Positions 35,866 through 46,060 are shown, numbered from the stretch's first letter. The stretch: 64,000 nt of DNA from Enterococcus sp. BWR-S5 (GCF_016745255.1 NZ_JADOEQ010000011.1:62001-126000); one strand, 5' to 3'. Numbers and translations: made by a program. The notes: generated by a model from the sequence alone, not told the origin.

Positions 35866-35874
35866 AAGCCTTCC

Positions 35875-37395
35875 TCAACCCTTTTTTATTTTAATTACGT
35901 TCCAAGAATAGCTGTCAAGTGCAACGACTAGCTTCTCTTTATCTGGAAGCTGTATTACCTTTGACTGAGGAACGATTTTATTTGGTGTTTCCCGTAAGTT
36001 TTTGTCTAGCAGCTGCTCACTCTTCAATACGATATGCTCACCTTCAGAGGTCAAATCGAAGTCATGATCCAAACTGATAGTCTGCTCCTGTGCTCCTCGA
36101 TTGACACAGAACAGAACCAGCTCCTCTTCATTTTCAACAATCACGCTGTCTACCATCGGAACATTTTTGACCTTCTCACAATCATAGGTTGGCCCTTCAA
36201 CGTTTTGTCTCAGTACTCGACCTTTAGCATATTTCGATAAATGTGCCATAATATGATACGTTGGATTGCACCATGCATTCCCTCCTGCATCGGTTAAAAT
36301 AAGCGGAATCGTATTGACAAGCAGAGACTGACAAGCGATTTTCACTCGATCCGCATGCCGCAAAATGGACAGTCCTAATGACCCAAATAGCAAGGCATCC
36401 TCCATCGTGAAGTAGCACCAGTCAATCGGGCTGCCGATTTGAAAGTCATCATGTGTCTTTTCCGGTTGAGAGTGGACATTCCATTCATCGAAAGCTAGAT
36501 ACATGGTCTTCTCACTTCGCAAAGCGCCTTTTACATAATCACAAGCAGCAACCACCTCTTCAATCTGACGATCAAAACGATAGGATTTTGCCAAATAGGT
36601 TGGCGTATCATCTCGTTCATTTTTCGGCGGCTTTGTCAAATCATCTTCATCATATTTATCAATGTAATTGTGTAACGCCAGATAATCGACATTGTCATAA
36701 GCTTGTTCCAAAGCAATCCGATCCCATTCCGGATAGCTTGCCAGCCTTGGCGTAGAGCTTCCAACCAAAATTGTTTCGATAGAATCATCCACCAGCTTCA
36801 TCACCTTCGATGCTTCGTTCGCTAGTCGGCCATATTCATAGGCGCTCTTCGCACCAATTTGCCATGGGCCATCCAGCTCATTTCCTAAGCACCAAAGCTT
36901 GATATCAAATGGTTCTTCCTGACCATTTTCTCTGCGCAAATCACTCCAATAGGAATCTTTGGGAAAATTACAATATTCAACGATATTTCGTGCATCATCA
37001 ATCCCTTTTGTTCCCAAGTTCACTGTAAAAATCGGCTCTGCATTGGTGTGCTTCAGCCATTTAAAAAATTCATGAATTCCAAATGTGTTGGGTTCGATTC
37101 CTCGCCATGCAAGATCGATTTTTTTTGGACGCTGTTCTACCGGTCCAATCGTATCAAGCCAATCATAGCCGGAGGTAAAGTTGCCACCGGGATATCGAAT
37201 TACTCCCAGATCCAATTCTTTAATTAATTCCAGAACATCTAAGCGAAAACCATGTTCGTCTGCTTGCGGATGCCCCGGCTCATAAATTCCTGTATAAACA
37301 ACACTGCCCATGTGCTCGATAAATGAACCAAACAGCCTTGGACTGATGTCACCTACCAGAAAGTCTTTTCGTATTTTTATCATCGATTTATTCAT
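35875..37395 (-). CDS. alpha-L-arabinofuranosidase, GH51
   Basis: A 506-residue cytosolic GH51 enzyme of the AbfA type: [39 protein letters not shown], acid/base Glu in LWCLGNELDGPWQIG, and nucleophile Glu in LAFDEWNVHS. Similar along its length to the GH51 at 41235. AGGGTGATTGA lies before the ATG, which overlaps the DUF624 gene end by 4 bases. Confidence 0.94.
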   Translation of the reverse strand: MNKSMIKIRKDFLVGDISPRLFGSFIEHMGSVVYTGIYEPGHPQADEHGFRLDVLELIKELDLGVIRYPGGNFTSGYDWLDTIGPVEQRPKKIDLAWRGIEPNTFGIHEFFKWLKHTNAEPIFTVNLGTKGIDDARNIVEYCNFPKDSYWSDLRRENGQEEPFDIKLWCLGNELDGPWQIGAKSAYEYGRLANEASKVMKLVDDSIETILVGSSTPRLASYPEWDRIALEQAYDNVDYLALHNYIDKYDEDDLTKPPKNERDDTPTYLAKSYRFDRQIEEVVAACDYVKGALRSEKTMYLAFDEWNVHSQPEKTHDDFQIGSPIDWCYFTMEDALLFGSLGLSILRHADRVKIACQSLLVNTIPLILTDAGGNAWCNPTYHIMAHLSKYAKGRVLRQNVEGPTYDCEKVKNVPMVDSVIVENEEELVLFCVNRGAQEQTISLDHDFDLTSEGEHIVLKSEQLLDKNLRETPNKIVPQSKVIQLPDKEKLVVALDSYSWNVIKIKKG

Positions 37396-37961
37396 TCAAT
37401 CACCCTGCGTTTTCTAGATAATATAAGATAAAGCAGCTTCCACACCGCTCCTGCAAAGAGGAAAATAAATGGTGGAAACACAAAGATTAGTAAGGTAAAA
37501 AAGATAATTAATAGTGTACAGCCTAGATTTCCCACAAAGAAAACCATCAAATCCAGTGCACTCTGCTCAAATAGCTTGAAGACAGAGAGTTTTTCATCAC
37601 GGCTGCAATTATCTATCCAAGAAAGCAGAAACATCAGATAGATAATTGACACAACATACCCGCTGATTATTAACACCTGACTGCTCTCCTGCAGCAGTGA
37701 GTTTGTTGCTGCGAAAATCCCGACGGTCAACAGACTCGCCAATAGATTAATGAAGAAATGTTTTCTGATTCCGGTAAAAAAGTGAGCAAAAATACTCCCT
37801 GTTGTCCCATCCTGCCATTGCCGTAAAACATACAACACCGCAGTAGATGCCGGTACCAAGGTAACAATCGGCAACGAGACAATCACCCATAACAACCCCA
37901 ACAACAAGTAATCTGAAATCACTATTAGCTGTGCATAAATTTTCGTTTCTACCAGTTTCAT
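37392..37961 (-). CDS. DUF624 (YesL-like) membrane protein
   Basis: A 189-residue integral membrane protein with four to five helices, including LLGLLWVIVSLPIVTLVPASTAVLYVL, the YesL/DUF624 signature. These proteins accompany oligosaccharide ABC importers in Firmicutes and have no known activity. ATG 37961 is chosen since AGGG lies 8 bases upstream; GTG 37970 is too near it. It sits between the permease and GH51 genes. Confidence 0.85.
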   Translation of the reverse strand: MKLVETKIYAQLIVISDYLLLGLLWVIVSLPIVTLVPASTAVLYVLRQWQDGTTGSIFAHFFTGIRKHFFINLLASLLTVGIFAATNSLLQESSQVLIISGYVVSIIYLMFLLSWIDNCSRDEKLSVFKLFEQSALDLMVFFVGNLGCTLLIIFFTLLIFVFPPFIFLFAGAVWKLLYLILSRKRRVIE

Positions 37962-37971
37962 GTCACTCACC

Positions 37972-38835
37972 CTATTCTTTCATTCCTGACATTGCGGTTC
38001 CCTGAACAAAGTATTTTTGTGCAAAAATGTAGATAATTAACAGCGGCAGCATGGATATAACTGTTCCAGCCATAACCGGGCCATAGAAGGAAATATTTTG
38101 CCCCGTGAACAAAGCTAAACCAGCAGGCAATGTCCGCATTTTCGAGCTGCTCGTCAAAATCAATGGATAGAGCAGGTCGTTCCAGCTATTCATTAATGTA
38201 AAGATTGCCAGAGAGAGCAAGGTCGGTTTACTTAGCGGAAGCATGATTTTCCAAAAAATACCGAATTCATTCAAGCCATCGATACGTGCCGCCTCTTCTA
38301 AGGATGCCGGCAGTGTAATGAAGAAGGAACGCATCATGAAAATCCCAAAGGCTGTCGTCATTCTCGGAATAATCAGTCCGGCATAAGTGTCCAGCAAGCC
38401 CAATAAATTGACCTCAATAAACAATGGAATCATAAACACCTGAAATGGAATCATCATGGTCAAAAGAACAAAATAGAACAAAGCGGATTTCCCTTTAAAA
38501 TTCATTCGAGCAAAAGCATAGCCTGCCAACGAATCAAAGAAAATTGAGGTAATTACTGTACCTCCGGCGAAAATCACCGTATTTTTAATGTAATCCAACA
38601 ATGGAATCGTCGACCATACCTTGATATAGTTATCCAAGGTGTAGTTATCCGCAAAAATTTTCGGTGGAAATGAAATGATGTCCTTCTCGTACTTAAACGA
38701 AGAAAGAATCAACCACAGAAAAGGAAAAGCGATGATAAACAGTACCAGCAGCATGCCTATGATACTGAGGACTTTTTTCACACTGACTTTTTTTCGTTTT
38801 TTCTCAACCGTTACGATTGTACTTTCAGTTACCAT
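37972..38835 (-). CDS. sugar ABC transporter permease, MalG-like
   Basis: A 287-residue permease of the carbohydrate uptake transporter-1 family with six helices and the cytoplasmic EAA loop SLEEAARIDGLNEFGIFWKIMLPLSKP. It pairs with the MalF-like permease directly upstream and ends with SGMKE, a usual MalG end. AGGAGGGG precedes the ATG. It brings in arabino-oligosaccharides, as judged by its operon. Confidence 0.93.
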   Translation of the reverse strand: MVTESTIVTVEKKRKKVSVKKVLSIIGMLLVLFIIAFPFLWLILSSFKYEKDIISFPPKIFADNYTLDNYIKVWSTIPLLDYIKNTVIFAGGTVITSIFFDSLAGYAFARMNFKGKSALFYFVLLTMMIPFQVFMIPLFIEVNLLGLLDTYAGLIIPRMTTAFGIFMMRSFFITLPASLEEAARIDGLNEFGIFWKIMLPLSKPTLLSLAIFTLMNSWNDLLYPLILTSSSKMRTLPAGLALFTGQNISFYGPVMAGTVISMLPLLIIYIFAQKYFVQGTAMSGMKE

Positions 38836-38847
38836 TCGTTTCCCCTC

Positions 38848-39744
38848 CTACTTCATTTGTTTTTCTTTACGGGACATGTACAGATTGGTGGATATCGCTA
38901 TTGCGGCGATAATCACGAACAACACGGAAGACAAGGCAGAAGCATAGCCCAACTCATATGGAGCAGTAAAGCCTCGGCTATAGATATACTGCACCGCAGT
39001 CTCTGTCTTGAACTGAGGTCCGCCCGCTGTAGCTACATACACTTGGTCGAACACCTGCATCGAACCAATCAGATTCGTCAAAATACAAAAACCCAAGGAC
39101 GGTACAATTTGCGGCAACGTGATATTAAAGAACTGTTGGCGACTGGTTGCCCCATCCATCTCCGCAGATTCATAAAGAGAAGGCGATATTCCTTGAATTG
39201 CTGTTAACAGAATCGTCATCGTCACCCCAAAGTTTTTCCAAACAGTCATAATTGCTACTGTCGGCATTGCCAAAGTAGGATCTCTGAAAAATTGTGGAAT
39301 TGGCAGACCTAATTGAGAAAATAGGTACGGAATCGCACCGACATTCGGGTCCAGCAGCATAGAGAAAATAATAGCAATAGAAGTTAGTGAACAGATAACC
39401 GGTATATAAAATGTTGATCGGCAAAATCTGTTGAACTTCGTATTTTTCGAAAGAATTACTGCCGCAAATAACCCAACAATAATTTGCAGCGGCGTTTCCA
39501 ATATGGTGAAATATAACGTATGTATCAGTGAATTAATCGCCCGCTCATCACTAAAAATTCGCATAAAATTATCAAGCCCGACGATATTTCTGTTCGTAAA
39601 GAAAATGTTTAAATCGGTAAAACTGATGGCGAATGTTCCCAACAATGGAACAACCGTAAACATCAGCAGAATCAAAAATGATGGTGCTAAAAACAAGTAG
39701 GCCGCTCGGCTTGGTCTGTTCCAATATCTGGCTAATGATTTCAA
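38848..39744 (-). CDS. sugar ABC transporter permease, MalF-like
   Basis: A 298-residue permease with six helices and the EAA loop SLYESAEMDGATSRQQFFNITLPQIVP. TTG 39744 is preferred as start because AGAGAGG lies 8 bases upstream; a GTG at 39753 directly abuts that site. It follows the binding-protein gene after a 190-base spacer that contains a hairpin, and precedes the MalG-like gene by 12 bases. Confidence 0.92.
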   Translation of the reverse strand: MKSLARYWNRPSRAAYLFLAPSFLILLMFTVVPLLGTFAISFTDLNIFFTNRNIVGLDNFMRIFSDERAINSLIHTLYFTILETPLQIIVGLFAAVILSKNTKFNRFCRSTFYIPVICSLTSIAIIFSMLLDPNVGAIPYLFSQLGLPIPQFFRDPTLAMPTVAIMTVWKNFGVTMTILLTAIQGISPSLYESAEMDGATSRQQFFNITLPQIVPSLGFCILTNLIGSMQVFDQVYVATAGGPQFKTETAVQYIYSRGFTAPYELGYASALSSVLFVIIAAIAISTNLYMSRKEKQMK

Positions 39745-39783
39745 CGTATACACCTCTCTTTAAAAGATTCTGAATAGAGTAAG

Positions 39784-39861
39784 ACAGGAGGAGTTGCAAA
39801 AAGCATCGCATTGCAGGACTTTAGCAATCCATGCTGAGTTTATACAGCAGCCTTCTCCTGT
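39784..39861 (-). other. intercistronic hairpin between binding-protein and permease genes
   Basis: ACAGGAG (39784-39790) pairs with CTCCTGT (39855-39861), with neighbouring bases adding weaker pairs. There is no T run. Such structures commonly stabilise or partly terminate binding-protein mRNA, so that the binding protein is made in excess. Confidence 0.4.
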
Positions 39862-39932
39862 TCTCATCTTTTCTATTCAGATAATAAAACCCTTTATTCC
39901 TTTTTTCGCCTAGTCTTCGATGCTCTTACAGC

Positions 39933-41207
39933 TTATTGACTCAATAAGTCGTTGATTGCTTTGTCCGCATCCTTCATCAGTTTTTCAGGGTCGTCTCCTG
40001 CCAACAGCTTCTCAATCAGAGGGTTGATGATATCATTATTGATTGCCGCAATCTTCGAAAAGCCTGGTAAGAACGGCTCTGCATAATCCATTTGCTTGGA
40101 AAGCTCAGAAACGATTTCATTGTTCTTCACTTCATCGTCTTCTGCTACAGAATTCAGATATGCCGGGAAGCCGTTCTCCACACTCCATTTTTTACCGATT
40201 TCTGTTGTATTCCAATATTTCAAGAATTCATAGATTGCTTCTTTCTTGCTACTGTCTGTACTTGCCGGAATGGCATAGCCAACACCATCAAGGATAGCTG
40301 TTTTTTCACCATCTTCAGTTGCTTGAGGTAAAGTTGTCACACTATAATTGATTTCATTCGCTTTCAACCCATTGTTCAGCCAAGGACCATTAATTTCAAT
40401 TGCCAGTTGTCCTGCATTCATCAAATTATCCATTTCAGCACCGGAGATAGATTCCGGACCTGCTTTATCAACATGAATCATCTTTTGGATAGCTTTTAGC
40501 GTTTTCAAATTTTCAGGAGAGTCAAACTCGGATTTTGTATAATCATCACTTACCAGCTTCCCACCATTCGCAAGCATCCAGTTATAGAGTGGTGCGGTAC
40601 CATCCTTGTTAAATACAAAGCCAGATACATTCGTACTGCTATCTGCCAGCTTAGGTGCCATTTCCGTCAGTTGTTCCCATGTTCTTGGCGGCTCTTCCGT
40701 ATCCAAGCCGGCCTTTTCAAATAAGTCTTTATTCCAATACATATACATGCCCTGTACCTGCATCGGGATGAAATATTGCTGTTCGTTCACAACGCCGAGG
40801 TCAACCGCTGTTTCTGTAAAATCTGATTTATCTACACCGTCATAGTCCCAGAAGTCATCCAATGTTTGAACTGCTCCATTTTCTACGTATTGTGCAAAAT
40901 CGGCATAGTTCAGTGCAATAAAGTCCGGTGCTGTTTTGGAAGAAATCGCCGGCGGCAGCTTCTCATTCAAATTTGCCCAAGTCATTACATCCATTTCAAT
41001 CGTGATATTCTTATCATTTGTTTTGTTAAAATCATCCACGATGTCCTGTAATATTTCACCATCAGAAGCTGTAAACCCATTCCAGAATGTCAATGTCACT
41101 GCATCTCCTGAATCTCCACCGGAAGGCGAACCGCCTCCACCGCATGCTGCGAGTATACCTGCTGATACGAGTGCCATTGACCCTAATAAAAACTTCTTAA
41201 ATCTCAT
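39933..41207 (-). CDS. sugar ABC transporter substrate-binding lipoprotein
   Basis: A 424-residue extracytoplasmic binding protein of the family-1 sugar type. Signal peptide with lipobox LAAC and lipidation at Cys22, then a short Gly/Ser linker and the fold beginning VTLTFWNGFTASDGEILQDIVDDFNK. Further motifs are INGPWLNNGLK and AILDGVGYAIPAST. AAGGGGGATTTCC precedes the ATG. It lies between GH51 and the permeases, which indicates arabino-oligosaccharides as ligand. Confidence 0.93.
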   Translation of the reverse strand: MRFKKFLLGSMALVSAGILAACGGGGSPSGGDSGDAVTLTFWNGFTASDGEILQDIVDDFNKTNDKNITIEMDVMTWANLNEKLPPAISSKTAPDFIALNYADFAQYVENGAVQTLDDFWDYDGVDKSDFTETAVDLGVVNEQQYFIPMQVQGMYMYWNKDLFEKAGLDTEEPPRTWEQLTEMAPKLADSSTNVSGFVFNKDGTAPLYNWMLANGGKLVSDDYTKSEFDSPENLKTLKAIQKMIHVDKAGPESISGAEMDNLMNAGQLAIEINGPWLNNGLKANEINYSVTTLPQATEDGEKTAILDGVGYAIPASTDSSKKEAIYEFLKYWNTTEIGKKWSVENGFPAYLNSVAEDDEVKNNEIVSELSKQMDYAEPFLPGFSKIAAINNDIINPLIEKLLAGDDPEKLMKDADKAINDLLSQ

Positions 41208-41234
41208 TTGGAAATCCCCCTTGAATTTTCTTTT

Positions 41235-42755
<1,521 letters not shown>

Positions 42756-42759
42756 CTAA

Positions 42760-42788
42760 ATAATAAAACAAATTGCAAACGCTGTCAA
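42760..42788 (-). promoter_or_regulatory. promoter of the arabino-oligosaccharide operon
   Basis: Minus strand TTGACA (42788-42783) and TATTAT (42765-42760) are 17 bp apart, close to the ideal sigma-A promoter. Confidence 0.88.
42774..42787. promoter_or_regulatory. cre site (CcpA)
   Basis: TGCAAACGCTGTCA matches TGNAANCGNTNNCA at every fixed base. It covers the -35 box and spacer of the operon promoter, so CcpA should repress it when preferred sugars are present. Confidence 0.82.
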
Positions 42789-42796
42789 TAATATTA

Positions 42797-42887
42797 ATGT
42801 TAAATAAATAAAAATATATAAGTTAATCGTTAACATTTTTATTAATTATAGTTTGACTACTAGAATATCATTTTATATAATTAACAT
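42797..42887. promoter_or_regulatory. three TTAACAT boxes in the divergent GH51/regulator gap
   Basis: ATGTTAA at 42797-42803 and TTAACAT at 42830-42836 and 42881-42887. The last overlaps the -10 of the regulator gene and the first lies upstream of the GH51 -35. They are candidate sites for the ArsR-type regulator; the region is very AT-rich, which raises chance matches. Confidence 0.4.
42853..42881 (+). promoter_or_regulatory. promoter of the ArsR-type regulator gene
   Basis: TTGACT (42853-42858) and TATAAT (42876-42881) are 17 bp apart. Confidence 0.82.
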
Positions 42888-42934
42888 ATATGCTAAGATA
42901 TAAAGATAGAAGTTAAAGGTCGTGAGGTGACAAT

Positions 42935-43825
42935 ATGCAATTAGAAGTCAACGAAGAATCCTTACCTGTTTACGAGGCGTTAGCAAGCAAGGTGCGGATC
43001 AATATTATTCAACTGCTTTCAAAAAACAAAATGAGCGTGAAGGAATTAGCCAATGCATTAGGTTTAAGCAGCGCTATCATTACCATGCACATCAAAAAAT
43101 TGGAAGAAGCCAACATCATCAAAACAGAAAAAGTCGGGCAAAAGAAAATTTCCAGTCTGCGGGTAGATAAAATTGATATCAACTTCCCAGAAAAAATCTT
43201 CAACGCTTTCGATTTCAAGGAAACATTTATTCCAGTCGGTCACTATACAAATTATCTCATCGAACCAACCTGTGGACTGGCAACAATTAACGAGTTTATC
43301 GGGGATGTCGACGAGCCTAAATACTTTATGGATACACGAAGAATGGATGCCCGTATTCTCTGGTTTACTAAGGGGTTTGTGGAATATCAAACGCCAAATT
43401 TTCTTTCTAAAAACGAAAAACTGGAGATGCTGGAAATCTCAATGGAAATCTCGTCAGAATTCCCTTTTGCCAACGATAATTGGCCTTCTGACATCACCTT
43501 CACACTGAATGGGGTAGAGTTAGGCACATGGACAAGCCCTGGGGATTTTGCGGACATTAGAGGAAAGTACACACCGGATTGGTACCCAGACAACCTTAAT
43601 CAATATGGTTTGTTGAAGACGATTCGAATTACAAAGCATTTGACAAACATGGACGGTGTTTCCTTATCAGACATCACCATCGCTGATATTCCAAGCAATG
43701 AGGATACATGGCACTTACGAGTAGAGGTTAAAGAGGATGCCAAGAACGTCGGCGGCTGCACCCTATTTGGCCGTGGCTTTGGGAATTACGACCAAGACAT
43801 CAAAATCAAAGTTTTTTATAGTTAG
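42935..43825 (+). CDS. ArsR-type regulator with C-terminal beta-rich domain
   Basis: A 296-residue regulator. Residues about 10-75 are an ArsR winged helix (ALASKVRINIIQLLSKNKMSVKELANALGLSSAIITMHIKKLEEANII). The remaining 220 residues have no metal-binding cysteines; they are beta-rich, with WTSPGDFADIRGKYTPDWYP, and may bind a sugar. AGGTGA precedes the ATG. Its divergence from a GH51-led operon, a pairing seen in other Firmicutes, suggests it controls arabino-oligosaccharide use. Whether it activates or represses cannot be told. Confidence 0.82.
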   Translation: MQLEVNEESLPVYEALASKVRINIIQLLSKNKMSVKELANALGLSSAIITMHIKKLEEANIIKTEKVGQKKISSLRVDKIDINFPEKIFNAFDFKETFIPVGHYTNYLIEPTCGLATINEFIGDVDEPKYFMDTRRMDARILWFTKGFVEYQTPNFLSKNEKLEMLEISMEISSEFPFANDNWPSDITFTLNGVELGTWTSPGDFADIRGKYTPDWYPDNLNQYGLLKTIRITKHLTNMDGVSLSDITIADIPSNEDTWHLRVEVKEDAKNVGGCTLFGRGFGNYDQDIKIKVFYS

Positions 43826-43830
43826 AAAAC

Positions 43831-43898
43831 TAGAAAAGTGCAACGAGTCGGGAGCTCATGAGGCTAGAAAAGCAGAACGTACTTGGTCCGACTTGACC
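43831..43898. repeat. dispersed intergenic repeat, copy A (two units)
   Basis: Two adjacent units each begin TAGAAAAG (43831 and 43865). The first, with CAACGAGTCG and AGCTCATG, is clearly related to the element at 45834 (GAATGAGTCG, AGCTTATG). The stretch codes for nothing and precedes a terminator. Confidence 0.55.
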
Positions 43899-43904
43899 AA
43901 ATAC

Positions 43905-43942
43905 AAAAAAGGACAGAAGCGTCGATATGCTTCTGTCCTTTT
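43905..43942. terminator. bidirectional terminator
   Basis: AAAAGGACAGAAGC (43907-43920) pairs perfectly with 43929-43942, between the ArsR-type regulator and the convergent membrane protein gene. Confidence 0.9.
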
Positions 43943-43952
43943 ATCGTTAGTC

Positions 43953-44531
43953 TTAATTCTGTTCAGTTATTATCTCGTCTTTTATAGTTTTCTCAGATTT
44001 TTCCTTCCACTCATTCAGCTGCTCGTATAGCTCATCCAAATCACTCCGTTTTTCATCCGAGGCAAAGCGGAAGACTCTATCTGGCATCTTTAAGGAAAGT
44101 GTACATTGATTAACTACCGCTGCTTTTCCGCTCTTTCTCAAAATACGGACTTTTTCTATTTCATTTTTTCGATACGTAAACTGATCCTCTTCAATCTTTA
44201 AAGTAAACGTTTCTTTATCAGAATCAATGAGCGAGACCTTCTTGCAGAAGAGTTTGTTGAACAGTTTTTTTAGCGGATTGGCAACAAGAAATATTACCAT
44301 AGGAACTGAAATTCCAAGGAATAAAACCATATGCAGACTATTCGTTGAATTATTTTCAATTGGAAAAAATGCATTCACAATAGCAAAGCAAATAGCAGTA
44401 CCTGTTACACCAACAATTAGAAATAACGTACCTACAGCAATTCGTAAAAATGGCGTACTACTGTACCTCAACCTTCTATTCTCTATAACCATTTTTTTGT
44501 ATGAGCGATTTTTACTATCAAACCGTGCCAC
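43953..44531 (-). CDS. hypothetical membrane protein with C-terminal cytosolic domain
   Basis: A 192-residue protein with two transmembrane helices (RIAVGTLFLIVGVTGTAICFAI and MVLFLGISVPMVIFLVANPL) followed by a basic stretch and a soluble domain of about 90 residues, KETFTLKIEEDQFTYRKNEI, which resembles a small PH-like beta domain. A charged helical tail ends the protein. I do not recognise the family. GTG 44531 follows GGGGGGAC. It lies between the arabinose regulator araR and a terminator, without obvious link to either. Confidence 0.65.
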   Translation of the reverse strand: MARFDSKNRSYKKMVIENRRLRYSSTPFLRIAVGTLFLIVGVTGTAICFAIVNAFFPIENNSTNSLHMVLFLGISVPMVIFLVANPLKKLFNKLFCKKVSLIDSDKETFTLKIEEDQFTYRKNEIEKVRILRKSGKAAVVNQCTLSLKMPDRVFRFASDEKRSDLDELYEQLNEWKEKSEKTIKDEIITEQN

Positions 44532-44670
44532 AAAAGTCCCCCCTTTTATTTTCTATCTTACTCAACATACTCACGCTCCTCAGGACAGACCAACCTCTGT
44601 CTTATAACGCGCTGTTCTTTCAGACTGTCGTCGCCATGTTTCTAAAAATTAGAAAATGTCGATACTTTCT

Positions 44671-45753
44671 TCATTTTTTTCTCTTTGTCGATTGTCGTTC
44701 AATCACTTGTGGTTCATATAGGATCGTTTCACTGATGATTTTCTTATTAATGGCTTGAATCATCCACGCTGCAGCATCCCTTCCAAGCTGTTCCTTTGGA
44801 TGACTGATTGTTGTTAACGGAATTTCACCGGCTGTACTTAAGTAGGAATCATCCTGTCCAATAACTGCAAAATCTTCCGGAACTCGCTTACCGGAAGCAA
44901 TCAATTGCTGTGTGAGCGAATTGGCAATTTCATCGTTATAGCAGACGATTCCCTCAATGCTGTTTCCATCAGTCAGAAGCTTCTGAACAACTCGTCCAAT
45001 GACTTGTTGTTTTTCTTCAGTTGTATACGTAAAAATATTGGCAGAATCAAACATCATTTTTTTCTCTTCAAACGCTTCGATAAAGCCTTTCATCCGCAAT
45101 TTTCCTTGTAAGTCATCTATCTTTATAATCAGTGCCAGCTGTTCAATCCCTTGGTCAAGCATAAATGAGGTGGCGACAAAACCAGCTTTGACATCATCCA
45201 AACTAATATATGGAATATCCAATTCTTCATAGCGGGAATTAATCATCACTACAGGCGTACCTGATTCCTTTAGAGATAGATAGTAAGACAGATTCGGATT
45301 GTACTGATTACTTCTCGTCGGTTCAACAATCAGACCATCTACCTGCTGAGCAATCATACTTTCCAGACACTTTCGCTCCTGCTGAGGGTCATTGCCGGTA
45401 CTCGCCAGCAACAAGGAATAGCCGTTTTCTCGAAGCGTTTCTTCAATCCCTCGAATAATCGATGGAAAAATGTAATCTGAAAGATAGGTTGTGATAACAC
45501 CAATCGTTTTTGTTCGTTTTTCTGAAGCTTCCTTTGTTTTGAAACGATCATCCACATAAGTACCTGAACCCTTTTCTTTCCGAAGGAAGCCTTCGTTTGC
45601 CAATAAGGCAATCGCTTGACGAATTGTGTGGCGACTAACCTGATAGCTTTCCTGAAGCTTCAGCTCAGGGGGTATCACTGTGCCTACGGGGTACTCTTCA
45701 TTTAAAATTTTCGTGCGAATCTCGTCCGCAATTTGTTGGTATTTGGCTGCCAT
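44671..45753 (-). CDS. araR: AraR, GntR/LacI-hybrid repressor of arabinose genes
   Basis: A 360-residue repressor with a GntR-type winged helix at residues about 5-70 (YQQIADEIRTKILNEEYPVGT and SRHTIRQAIALLANEGFLRKEKGSGTYV) joined to a LacI-type sugar-binding domain (IGVITTYLSDYIFPSIIRGIEETL, IEGIVCYNDEIANSL, DFAVIGQDDS). This combination is the hallmark of AraR, which leaves its operators when L-arabinose binds. ATG 45753 follows GGAGGAAG. An AraR-like site lies in its own leader, so it probably represses itself; other sites lie before araB. Confidence 0.93.
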   Translation of the reverse strand: MAAKYQQIADEIRTKILNEEYPVGTVIPPELKLQESYQVSRHTIRQAIALLANEGFLRKEKGSGTYVDDRFKTKEASEKRTKTIGVITTYLSDYIFPSIIRGIEETLRENGYSLLLASTGNDPQQERKCLESMIAQQVDGLIVEPTRSNQYNPNLSYYLSLKESGTPVVMINSRYEELDIPYISLDDVKAGFVATSFMLDQGIEQLALIIKIDDLQGKLRMKGFIEAFEEKKMMFDSANIFTYTTEEKQQVIGRVVQKLLTDGNSIEGIVCYNDEIANSLTQQLIASGKRVPEDFAVIGQDDSYLSTAGEIPLTTISHPKEQLGRDAAAWMIQAINKKIISETILYEPQVIERQSTKRKK

Positions 45754-45771
45754 TTTCTTCCTCCACAAAAA

Positions 45772-45785
45772 ATTTGTACGGTCAT
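45772..45785. promoter_or_regulatory. AraR operator in the araR leader
   Basis: ATTTGTACGGTCAT matches the left arm and most of the GTACGTAC core of the araB sites. It lies between the promoter and start codon of araR, fitting autorepression. Confidence 0.65.
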
Positions 45786-45790
45786 CTTTT

Positions 45791-45819
45791 ATAATAGGGC
45801 TTTTTCCGAAAGGAAGCAA
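45791..45819 (-). promoter_or_regulatory. araR promoter
   Basis: Minus strand TTGCTT (45819-45814) and TATTAT (45796-45791) are 17 bp apart. Confidence 0.6.
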
Positions 45820-45833
45820 GTGGGATTTTTATT

Positions 45834-45871
45834 TAGAAAAGCGGAATGAGTCGCTCAGCTTATGTGCGATA
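45834..45871. repeat. dispersed intergenic repeat, copy B
   Basis: TAGAAAAGCGGAATGAGTCG, then CAGCTTATG and a second TAGAAAA at 45872, parallels copy A at 43831. It lies upstream of the araR promoter. Confidence 0.55.
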
Positions 45872-45877
45872 TAGAAA

Positions 45878-45978
45878 ACTGACTCAGTGGTGCTCTTTAC
45901 CACTGAAGGCAGTTTATCTTATCGTCAAATGAGCCTCGCATTCCATTCTACTAGCAGTTCCTACACTAGTAGAACTGG
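45878..45978. repeat. cluster of inverted repeats upstream of araR
   Basis: First hairpin: AAACTG and CAGTGGT pair with ACCACTG and CAGTTT across about 45876-45914. Second: TTCTACTAG (45946-45954) pairs with 45967-45975, while CAGTTC (45955-45960) can instead pair with GAACTG (45973-45978), which excludes the first choice. No reading frame is present. Confidence 0.5.
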
Positions 45979-45998
45979 CATTGCTCTTTATAGCAAAC

Positions 45999-46035
45999 AA
46001 AAAAGACCTGCCCTGAGCGAACAGGAATCAGGTCA
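45999..46035 (-). terminator. terminator of the DUF805 gene
   Basis: Minus strand GACCTG (46035-46030) pairs with CAGGTC (46011-46006), with an inner CCTG/CAGG pair and a T run after it. Confidence 0.8.
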
Positions 46036-46060
46036 TTATTTTTTCGAGCAGGCTTCTTTC

